A DNA stretch of 64,000 bases from Ulva prolifera (taxonomy: Eukaryota > Chlorophyta > Ulvophyceae > Ulvales > Ulvaceae), in contig CM041196.1 in NCBI GenBank assembly GCA_023078555.1, positions 9,690,985 through 9,754,984 of the forward strand. Direction: 5' to 3'. A program made the position numbers and the translations under genes. The stretch's first letter is position 1. Every line of letters starts with the position of its first letter. The notes beneath the pieces were generated by a model that saw only the letters and a program-made list of their open reading frames with translations, made no database searches and had not been told where the DNA came from. This document shows positions 46,678-58,876 of this stretch, one piece after another.

Positions 46678-46690
46678 TGGCACGAGCTCC
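46678..46690 (-). promoter_or_regulatory. Conserved 5'-flank element, member 1
   Basis: Plus-strand TGGCACGAGCTCC lies 66-78 bp upstream of the start codon of member 1. The same core (GRCACGAGC) stands at a similar distance from the starts of members 2, 3 and 4. It may be promoter or 5' UTR; it may also be simple residual identity after duplication. Confidence 0.5.
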
Positions 46691-47933
46691 CAGCGACCGT
46701 CGGCGATGTGATCAATCGATTACTGATGAAATTCTAATTCGAAGATTGGACTGTGCACACACACATGATGCATTTGGCACCACCGCGCTTGACACGGTCA
46801 CAGAGTCGCGTCGTCGACGCTTGCTCAGCTTGATCGGAACGACCGGAACGACACATTTCTGGTCGTGGTGAGACCTTTAAACTTCAAGATGGTCGCGTTG
46901 CAGTCATGCATTCACCTGCGCAATGCCCAAGTGGAGCTTCAGCGCCAGGTGAGCATCTTGAGATGCGACCGAGACTCCGCGGCAGGTATGTACGGCGAAG
47001 GTGGAGGCGGTGTGAAGCACGGTGGCTGGACACCGGTGAGCGGCATCACGCATGCACCGCATGCGTGCGTGCTCTCTGACCTTGCCCGGACCAGGCTGCA
47101 CCTCCGGCCACAGGCATATCGAATACTGATTATCTGCGCAGTACGCACGATCTTGCCGCTGCCTGCATCGCCTGCAGCCTACAGCTCCGGAACTGGCCCT
47201 GTTGGCACAAGTGTGTGGTGTCGGCATTGACTTGAGAATGCTGCGCGGGGGAGACTCCGTGTGGAGGTTGGCAGGCGTGTGGATGCACATGTGGCCGCGG
47301 GGCGCCCTGCACTGCACCCATGTCCGTGAAGCAGAGGCATGTCAAGTATGCTATGCACCGTAACAAGGCGCATCACAGGTGTACGTCAGCACCGAGCCCC
47401 TTGCATCGAGGCCTGAGTGAGCTCGATCTGGAGAGCCAGTGACAGCCACGGGGCATGAATGCTCCCCATCAATGCTGAGCCCAATGTGCGTGGCACACTG
47501 ATTGAGGGTGTTAGGTCGTTGCAGAGGCGAGGCGCCCGATCTCGTTGTTTCCCTGTTTCTACGAGAACGCCTGACACACAGCTGCGTCGCGTTGGGGCGA
47601 TGGAGGCAAGCATGTGGATCCCGAACCAGCACCACGCGGTGCTTCAGGAAGGCTTGTGTACGCCTGGGCGCGTTCAACACGGATCGTGGGTGGTGTGCAT
47701 CACCACGGGGTCCGTGCTCTGCTGCCGGGAGGCCAAGCGGGAGCCAACGGCCGCAAAGGCCCACCCCGCAGGCTGTGCGCCACAGGAACTGGCGGCCGTG
47801 CTGGTACCAGCACCGGTGCGCAAGGCTGCAAACCCCGTGAGAAACGTGTACATGGATGCATGGCGGGGATGACGACCGATGTACGTGCACGTGTGCGGAC
47901 ATGTGTGTGCGTGCGAGCCGCAATTGCGTGTGG

Positions 47934-47934
<1 letters not shown>

Positions 47935-48032
<98 letters not shown>

Positions 48033-48110
48033 CGTGTGTGCGTGTGCGTGCGCGCGTGTGTGTGCGTGCGTGTGCGTGTGCGTGCGTGTGCGTGCGTGTG
48101 AGACGCACTT
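47935..48110. repeat. (GT)n microsatellite, about 175 bp
   Basis: A pure GT/TG run occupies about 47937-48027 and then becomes interrupted with GC steps (GTGCGT variants) to about 48110. It lies between array members 1 and 2. Open frames across it are artefacts of the repeat. Confidence 0.97.
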
Positions 48111-48470
48111 GCGTGTGGACACAGACAGAGGGGCAGGTGGTACTGCAGGCACATTGCACGACTGCAGAATAACGAGGACATGCCCCTGCACAGCAGTGTC
48201 GGGTCATCCGGCCCGATCACATAGAGCAATTCCGAACATTCAGATATAGTTTCGGGGTAGCAGTCCTGGAAATGCTGCAAAGCGACCCCACACTGCTGCA
48301 CTGTGTAGCACACACCGTGGGACCGGCCGCAGTGTGGGAGCGGCTGCATGCAGCAGGCTGGTGGCGGCTTGAACACCTGCGTACACTACATGCACACCCG
48401 TGGCTGTTGTGCACACTTGCCTGACACAGACGGATATACATCACTGCTGAACATCGCGGGAAAGTGCGCG

Positions 48471-51400
48471 TCACATCTGGCCGCCATACATCAATCTGTC
48501 ATACGCAGAGATACACAAGCTGCAGCTGCACGGAGCCGGCTTTGGACGGTAGTCCGAGTCGCGCTTTTGACGCCCACGCCCGTGCAGCCCCGCAACAGCC
48601 AGTGGACACGCGGCCACCCTCACACCCCAGTGCGAGGCCAGAGCAAACACATCAGCCCCCACCGCCAGCGCCCCTCCTAGCCGCACCTCTCGCAGCCGCG
48701 GCATCGTACAAACAGCCAGCTCCAGCAGCTCTGGTTTCAGGGGGGCGTTCAGTAGACCGCGGCCCTGCACCCACTCAACCTCGTGGCACCGCAGTGTCAG
48801 CGACGCAAGTTGTACCAGGCTGTCCCCGCCGGAGAACACCTTTGACGCTGCGCGCGTGTACTCCTGGCTTACCAGCCGCTTCCGCAGATCCCCGGTCACC
48901 ACAAGCCCTTCCGCAAGCTCCCACAGAGACTCACTGGTCACGCTGCCCAGGTCGAGCTCAAGCTGTGTCAGAGCGGTGAGCTGCCTGAGGCCGTGTGCAA
49001 CCTCATCAATGCACCTGACCCGCCTGCGCTGGAGAATCGTACCAGGCGTGGGACACCCCGGCCCGAACTGAATCGTGAGCTGCCGCAGGCCATGCACTTG
49101 CTGCAAGCCCGATGCAACGCGGCCTGCCGTGGTTGCATCCTGGGTGTCCTTTATGCCAGTGAATGCCAGTGACAGCGCTGTCAGGCGGGGAAACCGCTTC
49201 AGCCAGGCCACGATCCGTTGCCCGCTGTGCCCGAAGAGGCCCACGCCCATGAGCTTGAGGCCGCGGAGCGCGGGGAACACAGTATCGGACGCGGCGTCGT
49301 TCGCAAACGTGCCTGGGGTGAAGCTGCGCTGGAGGGTGTTGTCGGCCACAGAACACGCCCCCCCCGCCGGCGCGAGTGCCAGCTGCTGCAGTGCCGGCAG
49401 CGCGGAGATCGCTGCAATGAGGTCTCTGCCACGGCGCGCGTGGTTGTGAATGCCAAGGAGGGAGAGGGCGGTGAGGGCTGACGCCACAGTGAGCGCCGGC
49501 ACGAGCGTATGCAGTGCTGCGTAGCAGCAAACATTGTCGACACGGGAACAAAAGTCCTGGCCCTGAAAGACGAGCTTGATCGCACGCATGTGTGGCATGC
49601 ATGCGAGTGCGCGCCCAAGCGCAGGCAGGTCGCGGCATTGCCCGTACCGGTCCAGCGTCAGGCGGGTCAGGTGCAGGAAGGCAGTCGCATGGTCGTCAAA
49701 TGCACGGCCGAGCCCGCCCCAATCGGCCGGATCCGGACTCTGATCGTCAGCGCTCAGCTCCAGCTCACGCAGCTGCGGCACCGCCGCGACCGCGCACAGC
49801 AGCTGCCGCTGAGTCCGCATGCCCCCCTCCGCCTCGGTTGCTACGCTGTCGCCATGCATGTGGCCGGCATGCATACGCATGCCAGCAAGGCGCAGCGAGG
49901 ACAGCACGGGCAGCGCAGCGGCCGCGCATGCAACGGCGGCTGCACCGGTTAGGGTGGCCACCTCGACGTCTAGCTGCTGCAGCGCCGTGAGCGCTCCCTT
50001 GCACTCGGCCGATGCTCCGCTGACGTGCGGCACGATGCCGCCGCCGCTGAGGTGGAGTCGCGAGAGGCGCGGTAGGGAGCAGATCTGCTGCACGAGCGCG
50101 GCTGTGGAATCGCCTGCAGCGCTTCCCGTCGGTTGCCCTGCCGCGTCTATGTGCAGCCGCAGGCATTCGAGGGCCGTGCTCAGGGCGAGCCCGGCCGTCA
50201 TGGCGCATATCGGTACCGCGATGCCACAGGGTTGACCGCCGCCGCCGTCGAGACGACGGAAAGTGAGGTCGAGGGACTTCAGGTGCGCTGGGGAGAAGGC
50301 AGCACGCACAGCACGGTCGATGTGGTCCCCCGCGCAGCACGTGGTGGCAGCCGTGGATGTGCTCTGGCAACCATCGGCAAACTCCAGCCTGACCGCCGAC
50401 ACGCCGTCCAGTCGCGGCAGAGTGTCTGCCACACAGCAAGCATCACTGGCACAGTGGATGGTGGCATCAAGCGCCTCATCTATGCAGGCCTGGACGGCGA
50501 CCGCGCGGAGGTGGGCGGGAATGGTGGCCAGAAGCGGCTGCACACCTGCGCCCGGCACGAGCGCTGCATGCATGAGAGATACTGCTACTTCGCGGGGGAC
50601 AGCGCTAGCCGCCACAACCTGCAACGCCGCAGGCCGTCACACTGGGGCATTTATCTGCTTGTGACGGCTTGGATTGCAGAAACCAGAAAGCTTCTGGGAC
50701 AGCGGTGGCTCCCGTGAGCCGAGCCAAGGAGACCGGAGGTCGTGCTGGCACCCCGGAACTCAAACATACAATGTAACACAGATGCTCTGCAAACTGGCTT
50801 GCGCAGCACACGTAGCGTGCACAGCACAGCACATGGGAAAACCAGCGCCACACCTGCTCCAGCCACAGCACTGGGTCCTCATCCGTGAAGACCCAATCCT
50901 GTTCGGCCCCGGCAGCAGCTGTGGCGGTCAGCGGGGGGTAGCTGGGGGGCGCAGCGGACAGGTGCCCGCCCGGAGTGGCGGTGCCGTCCGCAGCTGTGCC
51001 GTGTGCGGCGGTGACTGCAGCAGCACTCGTGGCCACTGCGGCATCCGTGGCACTGCCGTCCGCAGCTGTGCCGTGTGCGGCGGTGACTGCAGCAGCACTC
51101 GTGGCCACTGCGGCGTACGTGGCACTGCCGTCCGCAGCTGTGCCGTGTGCGGCGGTGACTGCAGCAGCACTCGTGGCCACTGCGGCGTCCGTGGCACTGC
51201 CGTCTGCCGATGTGCTAGGTGTGTGGGGGTGACCGTCCGCAGCCGCAGAAGACAGCTTCGGCTGTTTGTGTTCCTGGCGTCGGAGTCCACCCCCTGCAGA
51301 CGCACTCAGGAGGTGATAGATGCGGTGTTCACAAGGCGTTCCGGACTGCTGCCGCAGTTGATATGTACATGCATGCCATTCTCTAATGCACCCCAGATCA

Positions 51401-52940
51401 AGATCCACTGTTGACAACCTTGGCCATACGCAATGATGCAGCGCACATCTTGGCGGCCAGACAGAGGTTGGCCTAGATGTGGAATGGGGGGGGGGGTGAG
51501 CAGCCGCACCTGGGCGAGCACAGCACAGCAGGCGCAGCAACGCGTTGCGCACGTTGCGGCTGTGCGCCACCTGCTGGGTGTGGCGTTCGGCGTCGGCGTC
51601 AAGGAGATATGCGGGGGCGGCCGCTGCCGCCGTGCCGCCGGGATCATCACCCTCGGCGGTCGGGTTAGACGGGAGGGGGGCCTCGGCGGGGCTGCGGTGG
51701 AGGGCGGGGGGCGCTGGGCATGCTGTGCGTGCTGTGCTGAGTGCTGCACCCACCGCAGCACGCACCCGGCTGCGCTGCGCTACGCACAGGCGCTGCAGGA
51801 GCTCCGTGTCGGCCATGGTGTCGGCCGCCTGCATGCACTCGGAGCATTTGGATGTCACTCCATGCGTGAGCGTACAACACGCGGTGGCTGTCGGCCGGCA
51901 AAGGCGTGGCAGCATCGGCGGTACACCCGAGGCCGTGATGATGTCAACCATGTCGACACAGCCTTCACATGGTAGCACGCCATCTGTGTGAGAAGGAGGA
52001 AGGTGGCGAGGCGAGATGGGCAGCCCGCTACGTTGGAGGACTCACGCATTTGTGTTACCAACCACCTCGCTTAGCACAGGAGGCGGCCGTGTGAGTTGCG
52101 TACGGTCGTCTGAGGGGGGTTTCCAGGTGGTTTACCCCTTCGGCATATGTGGTCCCGTTAGCTCGCAGTTGTCAATGTCCAATACGATACGGCTCAGTAA
52201 ATTCAGATTTACTTTACTTTACCAAATGCACACTTTTGTGTGTGGAGGGGCTCCCTTTTGTGTATACAGTGCACGTGTGTCGAAGAGAAGTGACCATGCA
52301 CTGTGTTATGCCAGATGTCGCTCTCCATGCCCGAGTACTTGTGCTGCACCAGTCGCGGACGCAGCTGGCACCTGATGCGGAGCAACATTGATGCAGTATC
52401 TGCGACCCATGCAAGAATTACATCTGGTATGCTATGGAACTGGGAGTGGTCGCAGAATTGACGCCATCTGCAGCGAGGCCTCAGTTCGTGGCTCACAGCA
52501 GCGATTGGTTGGGCCAAGCGCAAGCGGGAGGTTCGCAGTCTACACCATTGTGTGTCAAGTGGCCCTGCTCACTTCAGTCAAATAGGCTCCTGAGCTGGAT
52601 CAGGCAGGTCCTACGTACGGTGTTGCAGGGATGCGTCGCGTACCACCAGCGTTTGCGTGAGCCCCAGCGCAGACGAGCCCAGGCGCCAGAGCGGCCAGTG
52701 TTCCATCTCGGCAGCGATGGCCGCAAGCCATGCGTCAGCCATCGCTCGAGTGAGTGGCAAAGGAACTGTAGCACCTTCAGATGCAGCCTCAGCAACATTG
52801 GTCAGAACCTGGCTGCGTTCCAGTATAGCAGGAGTCAGCACATGGACGTCGCTGCGCGCGGTTAGCTTCAGCAAACCGCCTGCCTCGACAGTGAGAAATG
52901 CAAGAGCTAGACTTGTGTCTGCAGGAGCTTCCGGTTCCAT
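48471..52940 (-). CDS. SKP1/BTB-like-LRR protein, array member 2
   Basis: Minus-strand exons are 52940-52644, 51828-51510, 51293-50854 and 50618-48471, with phases 0, 1, 0, giving 1067 residues, the longest of the four. Exon 1 has G-G-L-L-K-L-T-A-R-S, V-L-T-P-A-I-L-E-R-S and V-P-L-P; across the intron it reads L-T-Q-T-L-V then A-A-D-T-M-A-D-T-E-L-L-Q-R-L-C, the SKP1/BTB-like close. Exon 2 ends L-L-R-L-L-C-C-A-R-P. Exon 3 is a linker with three 24-residue Ala-rich repeats and ends V-F-T-D-E-D-P-V-L-W-L-E-Q. Exon 4 begins V-V-A-A-S-A-V-P-R-E-V-A-V-S-L-M-H-A-A-L, continues with ribonuclease-inhibitor-like LRRs and ends P-C-S-C-S-L-C. Intron 1 contains the dispersed element at 52139. Confidence 0.8.
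50990..51215 (-). repeat. 72-bp in-frame minisatellite in the linker of member 2
   Basis: Three near-identical 72-bp units (DNA core GTGACTGCAGCAGCACTCGT) encode 24-residue repeats (A-T-S-A-A-A-V-T-A-A-H-G-T-A-A-D-G-S core) in exon 3. Confidence 0.92.
52139..52218 (+). repeat. Dispersed element, copy 2 (intronic)
   Basis: An 80-bp near copy of 13444-13526 (TTCGGCATATGTGGTCCCGT through TTACTTTAC) within intron 1 of array member 2, in antisense orientation to that gene. Confidence 0.8.
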
Positions 52941-54126
52941 CTCGATGGCAACGTGCGGTACCGATCCCTAGCGCTTAATTGCACCGCTCGCAGAAGAACC
53001 TGGCACGAGCGCCTGCCCAAAGATCGTCAGCGATACAGCAAAGCAAGTAACAGGATTAGTATGACGAATCGTACAGGATGCATTCAGAGTCTAGGACTTC
53101 AGACATTTACTCCATCCGGCACGATTGCCGCTTCACCCATCTCGAATCATGCAGCGCCAGCGTCGATATTGCCGTTTGGCCAAGGCCTGCCTACAGCCGG
53201 CGCCGGGGCGACACATAAATCAATATTACAGAGCTTGGCCAAGCACCATGATGCCCGGGACGTCCGGCTGCAGGTTCGGGTATAACGGCCAAACGCGGCG
53301 TCATGGAAGCTTGGTGCGACGGCATGCTATGAACGATGAAGGTGGGCGCGGTGTGAGCCGGGGCCCTGAATGCTGAATTGGGGCCCAATGGGGTAGCTAG
53401 GCCAGCGGAGGCCGCGGTGAGCTGAGTCACAGGAGCTTCTGGCATGCATGCTGTCTACCGAACGTTCGTACTTGGTACCAAGTAGGAATAGCCTCGGTCA
53501 AGCCCGGAAAGGAGCTAGCCATACTCAATCCTGGACTGCTCTCTGCGCGTTTACATGGCTGGACCAGGCTGCACCTCCAGCCACAGGCATGAGCTGTACC
53601 CTCTGCTGAACTGGCACGGTGCCGCCGCCTGCTTCGGCTGGGATGCGATACCCGCCATGGTCCTGCCGTGATGCGATGTCGGTGTTATCATTAGAAAGCT
53701 GCGCGGTGGTGGCTGCCGTGGCTGCGACTGCTTGGGGGTGCTGCGCACGGTAGCCACTGCGTTGACGTGGGTGTGGTATAATGACAAAGTCAGAGGCAAG
53801 GACACGTCTCCAGTCTCGTTTCGCTCGCTCCACGCGCGGCACCAGGTTGCGTCATGTTCATATGTACGGGGCTGCGGAGACAACATCCCACACCCCAAAT
53901 CAACAACGCAGTGCTTCAGTAAACTTGTGCATACAGTTTCAGCCTGTCAATCACAGCTCCTGGTCCAGCGCCGCACTCGTGGCTCCTTCGCACATCTACC
54001 CGAGCGCGGAGATACATCACTGCCGCATATTGCATTGGCCCCGGCACCCAGAGGCACCGGTGCTAAGTGGCTATGGCCATGCATGCATGCACACACACCG
54101 GCATAACAGAAACACAGCGCACCACG
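52941..54126. other. Spacer between array members 2 and 3
   Basis: It contains the conserved 5' element of member 2 (TGGCACGAGC, 53001-53010) and a second conserved block at 53563-53590 (GGCTGCACCTCCAGCCACAG), shared with the spacers at 47089 and 58668. No exon is recognised. Confidence 0.6.
53001..53010 (-). promoter_or_regulatory. Conserved 5'-flank element, member 2
   Basis: TGGCACGAGC on the plus strand, 61-70 bp upstream of the start codon at 52940. It corresponds to the elements at 46678, 58244 and 63718. Confidence 0.5.
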
Positions 54127-57100
54127 TCACACACCACCTTCCACCAATCTGTCGTACACAGGGACACACAAGCTGCAGCTACACGGAGCCTCTGGAAGGC
54201 ACAAGCCACGCCCGCGACGCGAGCGCGTGCGCACACCCGCAACACCCGCAACACTCAGCGGACACGCAGTCACGTGAACGTCCCAGTGCGATGCCAGAGC
54301 AAACACATCAGCCCCCACCGCCAGTGCCCCTCCTAGCCGCACCGCCTGCAGCTGCGGCATCGCACAAACAGCAACCTCCAGCAGCTCCGGGCTCAGGGGG
54401 GCGCTCAGATATCCGCGGCCTTCCACCCACTCAACCTCGTGGCAGCGCACCGTCAGCGACGAAAGCTGCACCAGGCTATCGCCATCGCAGCAACCCTTCG
54501 CCACCCTATCTTTGGTACACTCCAGCTGCTCCCCCCGCTCTCCTACGACCACGAGCCCTGCCGCAAGAGTCGACAGCGACGGCGTTGCCACCCTGTCAAA
54601 GTCCAGCTCTAGCTGCGTCAGGCCGGTAAGCTGCCGGAGGCCGCATGCGAGTTGATCAAAGCGCGTCTCCTGGTCCTTTGCACTCTCGGTGGCTCTTCCG
54701 CGCGCGCAGTGGCACTGGATTGTCAACCGGCGCAGGCTGTTCACAGGCAACAGGCTCAATGCAAGGTCACCGACCATGAGGCTAGAGGCGGTATCTGGCA
54801 TAGAAGTCCAGGCCAATGTCAGCGCCGTCAGGAGGGGGAGCTGCTGCAGCGATTGCACTAGTCGTTCCACGACGTCCCTTGGGATGCCTCCGCCCGCAAG
54901 TTTGAGGTTGCAGAGCGCCGGGAAGCGGGTCCCGGAGGCGATGGCGCGCGCGAGAGTGCCCGCGGCGGGGACCCGGAAGGCGCCGTCGGCGTCAGCGGAC
55001 GTGGGCCGAGGCGCCGCGAGTAGCAGCCGCTGCAGTGACGGCATGTCACCGATCACTTGGTAAAGGACGGCAGCGTGCAGTGGGTAGAGCTGGAGGCCGA
55101 GGAGGGAGAGGGAGGTGAGGCCGGAGGCCGCGGCCAGCGCTGGCGCAAGTGCCAACAGCGCGCCAGAGCAACACTCGTGTTCGATTCTGGGGCACGAGTA
55201 GTGAGCCTGGAGGACGAGTTTGAGGGCGCGCATGTGTGGCATGCGTGCGAGCGCACGCGCAAGCGCCGGCAGATTGCAGCATTGGCCGTAGCGGATAAGC
55301 GTCAGGCGGGTGAGGTGCACGAGTGCAGGCACATGGTCTTCAAACGCGGCGCCAAGCGTGCCCCAGCTCGTGACCTCCGGCCGCCGATCGTGAGCGCTCA
55401 GCTCCAGCTCACGCAGCTGCGGCACGGCGGCGACTGCTGCAACCAGCTGCTGCAGCAGCCGCGGCGCCGCATTCGCCTTGGCCACGCCACCCCCTCCATG
55501 CATGAGGCCTGCACGCAGGCCAGCAAAGCGCAGTGCCGAGAGCGGCGGCAGCGTGGCAGCCGCAAGTGCGAGGGCGGCTGCGCCGCTCAGTGACGCCCCC
55601 TCGATGTCGAGATGCCGCAGCGCCGTGAGCGCTTCCATGCATTCGGCCAAAGCGCCGCTGACGTGGGGCACGAGGCCGTCGCCGCTGAGGTCGAGGCGCG
55701 ACAGGCGCGGCAGGGTGCAGATGTGCCGCGCAAGATCCGCCGCGGAGTAGCCGCATGTGACATCTCTTGAGAGGTGTGCCGCGCCTACGTGCAGCCGCAG
55801 GAACTGGAGTCGCGTGCTCCAGTTGAGTCCGGCCGCTGCGGCGTGCATTGGCGCTGGGATGCCGCAGCTGTTGAGACCCCTGAAGGCGAGGTCGAGGGAC
55901 TGTAGGCGCGCTACGGAGAACGCAGCATGCACAGCACGCTCGACTTGGCCCCCGCCACTGCGTGTGCCCTTGAAAACATCGGCAAAGTCCAGCTTGAGCG
56001 CCGTCACACCGCCCAGGCGCGGGAGCGTGTCTGCCACGCAGAGCGCCTCGCTGGCGCGGTGGATGGTGGCGTCAAACATGCCGTCTGTGCATGCGTGGGT
56101 GGCGAGCTCCCAGAGGTGGGCGGGAATGGCGGCGAGAAGCGGCTGCACCCCTGAGCCGGGCACGAGCGCCGCATGCATGAGGATGTGCGCTACTTCGGTG
56201 GGAACGGCCGCCACAACCTGCACCGCCGCAGGCTGTCACAGAGCACCAGGAACCTACTTGATATGGCCTGTATTGCGAACCAGAAACAGCTTTGGGGACA
56301 GTTGCGGCTGCCTTGGGGCCGAAGGCCTCCGCCAGGGATGCCAAAGAGGTACCGGCTGCTAGGACCTGACACTGACGATGCACAGCCAATTCTATGCAAA
56401 CGTTTTGAGACGTAGAATACACAGCATGAGCATCACAGCACAGGGGGGCCCCGCAGCGCCGCACCTGCTCCAGCCACGGCTGAGGATCCTCATCCGAAAA
56501 GACACAGCCCGGTTCGACCATGACTTGCGCCCCGGCGCCGGCTGTGGCTGTCATCGGGGGGTGGCTGGGGGGCCCTGTCACAGGCGCCGCGCACAGGGCC
56601 AGCGCCGCGCCGGCTGTGGTTGTCATCGGGGGGTGGCTGGGGGGCCCTGTCACAGGCGCCGCGCACAGGGCCAGCGCCGTGCTGGCAGTGGGCGTGCCGT
56701 CCGCTTTGGTGCTGTCTGTCGCAGGCTTCACAGCCGTGCCTGCAGCAGTTGCGAGAACACTGGCGGCTGCTGATCCTGTGGGTGCGTGGGGGTGACCCCC
56801 CGCAGCCGCTAGAGACGGCTCTGGCTGTTTGCAGCCTTGCCGTGGCGATTCGCCGCCTGAAGGCGCACGCTTGTAGTGATTGATGTGGTCGACATACCAC
56901 ATCATATGTCCTATAACAGCACTCCAACCAGTGCCGCAGTGGTTACAGACACGTATGACGAGATGTCCCGCACCATGGTTTCAACACGAGTCCAGGGTAT
57001 TCTCAGATTGTCCTGCGACATACAGCTTGGCAGGCAGTTTTTGGCGCAAAGGGTGGGTGCCCGGGGAGTGTGCGAGCGTACCGGGGTGAGCACAGCACAG

Positions 57101-58178
57101 CAGGCGCAGCAGCGTGCCGGGCGCGTTCCGGCTGCGCGCAGACTGCGGCGTCTGACATCCGGGCTTGACGTCTGGGCGATGCCCGGTGGGGGCTGCTGCC
57201 GGCGTGTGGCTGGGGCAGCTCTGGGGCCTGGGGGACGCCGGGCGTGCTGCGCTGCGTGCTGCAGCCAGCGCAGCACGCACCCTGCTGCGTTGCGCTGCGC
57301 ACAGGCGCTGTACAAGCTCCGTGTCCGCCATGGTGTCGGCCGCCTGCATGTTCCCGGCCTGGATCAGCGTCTCTCCAGGCAAAGACAATCCGCGGTCGCC
57401 TTCGGGCTGCTGAGTGGAAGAATCGGTGGCATGTCAGCAGCCGCGGAACAAGGGTACGCACAGTGCACACAGCAGCACCAAGCCTTGAAAAGGTACTTGC
57501 CTGATGCCTTGCAAGGTGTGTGTGTGTGGTGATTAGGAAATTGACGCAGTGCACACGTACATGTTAACTGAATTCAGTTGTGAATTACCGTGTCTGCTCC
57601 AGATCTGGTTCAGACAATTGCTGGAAAAGTCGATGAGACCAGGCAGCTCGAGATGCGCAGAGAGTTCATGTATCGTGATTTATTTGCATGAATGATGTAG
57701 AGCATCTCCTACGAGTGACATGCGTCGTGGAGGCAGTTCCATCTTGAGGTTTCACTTCGAGGCTCACACCTCATTCTCAACCTGAAGCGGGAGGTGCGCA
57801 AGGCGCGCAATTGTTGCCAATAGACCCTCCTAAATTCAGCCAGATAGCCGTATGTGGTGTTTTCAGTGAAGCGTCGCGTACCACTAGTGTTTGCGTGAGC
57901 TGCAGCGAAGACGAGCCCATTCGCCAGAGCGGCCGGTGCTCCATCTCGGTAGCGATGGCCGCAAGCCACAGGTCCACCATCGCCCGAGTGAGCGGCAACG
58001 GTACTGTGTCATCTTGAGAGACAGCCTCAGCAATATCGGCTAGTATGTGGCTGCGTCCCAGAACGGCAGGTGTCAGCACATGCACTTCGCTGCGCCCTGC
58101 TAGCTTCAGCAACCCGCCTGCCTCGATGGTGAGAGATGAAATCGAATGACTTTGGTCTGCAGGGACGTTCGGTTCCAT
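54127..58178 (-). CDS. SKP1/BTB-like-LRR protein, array member 3
   Basis: Minus-strand exons are 58178-57882, 57343-57082, 56856-56465 and 56217-54127, phases 0, 1, 0, giving 1013 residues. Exon 1 has G-G-L-L-K-L-A-G-R-S, V-L-T-P-A-V-L-G-R-S and V-P-L-P. The intron 1 join gives L-T-Q-T-L-V-A-A-D-T-M-A-D-T-E-L-V-Q-R-L-C. Exon 2 ends L-L-R-L-L-C-C-A-H-P. The exon 3 linker contains two 24-residue repeats and ends V-F-S-D-E-D-P-Q-P-W-L-E-Q. Exon 4 starts V-V-A-A-V-P-T-E-V-A and carries LRRs such as L-S-R-L-D-L-S-G-D-G-L-V-P-H-V and L-T-R-L-T-L-I-R-Y, ending P-C-S-C-S-L-C. All reading frames are open. The function is unknown; the domain plan suggests protein recognition coupled to an SKP1/BTB-type partner surface. 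Confidence 0.8.
56530..56685 (-). repeat. 72-bp in-frame duplication in the linker of member 3
   Basis: Two adjacent 72-bp units (containing GGGGGGTGGCTGGGGGGCCC) encode A-L-A-L-C-A-A-P-V-T-G-P-P-S-H-P-P-M repeats in exon 3. The unit length equals that in member 2 but the sequence is different. Confidence 0.9.
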
Positions 58179-58876
58179 GTCGACGACAGCGTGCGGATGC
58201 AGGATTCCGAGCGGTGTAATTGCACCGCTCAGGTCGAAGAAGCTGACACGAGCCCCAAAGGATCATCGGCGTTACAAATCCTACACATTCGAGAGCTAAA
58301 ATCTTGACTTATACAAAATAAATGTAAACAGGTGCTCCTTACGGCACTCTTCGCGCTTCACACAATCGCTGTTGACCTCTGCAGCTGGGCATTGCCGCTC
58401 GCAACGAAGTTTTGCTGAGCTTCGTCAATCCTATCGAGGTCAGGGAGTCGCTCCAGACAGCATCTGCGTGTGCGATGGCCATGCGGAGCATTCGCGCCAA
58501 GTAGCGCGAAGGTGGTTGTGCTTGTTGCGACGGCAGCTACGAACTGCGAAGGTGGAACTGCCGGCGTGAGCCGCGTCTCGTCACGCGGACTACGCCACAG
58601 AGGACGCCGGTGAGCTGCCTCACAGCAGCACCACACGCGGACTCGTACTGCCATCGATAGCACAAGGCTGCACCTCCAGCCACACGCACGCTGAGGACCC
58701 TCTGCAGACTAGTAGGGTGTTACCGGCGGCTGCGTCACTTGCAGCACACACGTCCTGCCGGCCTGGTCGTGGAGCGGTTTCGGTTTCTGGCAGCCCAACT
58801 TGGGCTGGGCGAGGGAGGCTCCGCTCTGATACCAGGATTCAGACTTACATAGACTTACATACACGACTGCCCGACA
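58179..58876. other. Spacer between array members 3 and 4
   Basis: The shortest spacer, 0.7 kb. It carries the conserved element of member 3 (58244-58256, TGACACGAGCCCC) and the second conserved block at 58668-58690. No exon is recognised. Confidence 0.6.
58244..58256 (-). promoter_or_regulatory. Conserved 5'-flank element, member 3
   Basis: TGACACGAGCCCC on the plus strand, 66-78 bp upstream of the start at 58178. It has one change from the TGGCACGAGC core of the other members. Confidence 0.45.

Larger units (their letters stand above)
46613..48470. other. Spacer between array members 1 and 2
   Basis: It contains the conserved 5' element of member 1 (46678-46690), a second conserved block (47089-47115, GGCTGCACCTCC core) shared with the spacers at 53565 and 58668, and a long GT microsatellite. 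No exon is recognised. Confidence 0.6.

Noticed and set aside
47351-48376. Long open frames on both strands (Thr-His and Cys-Val repeats)
   Set aside because: They are produced by the GT microsatellite and have no sequence support outside it.
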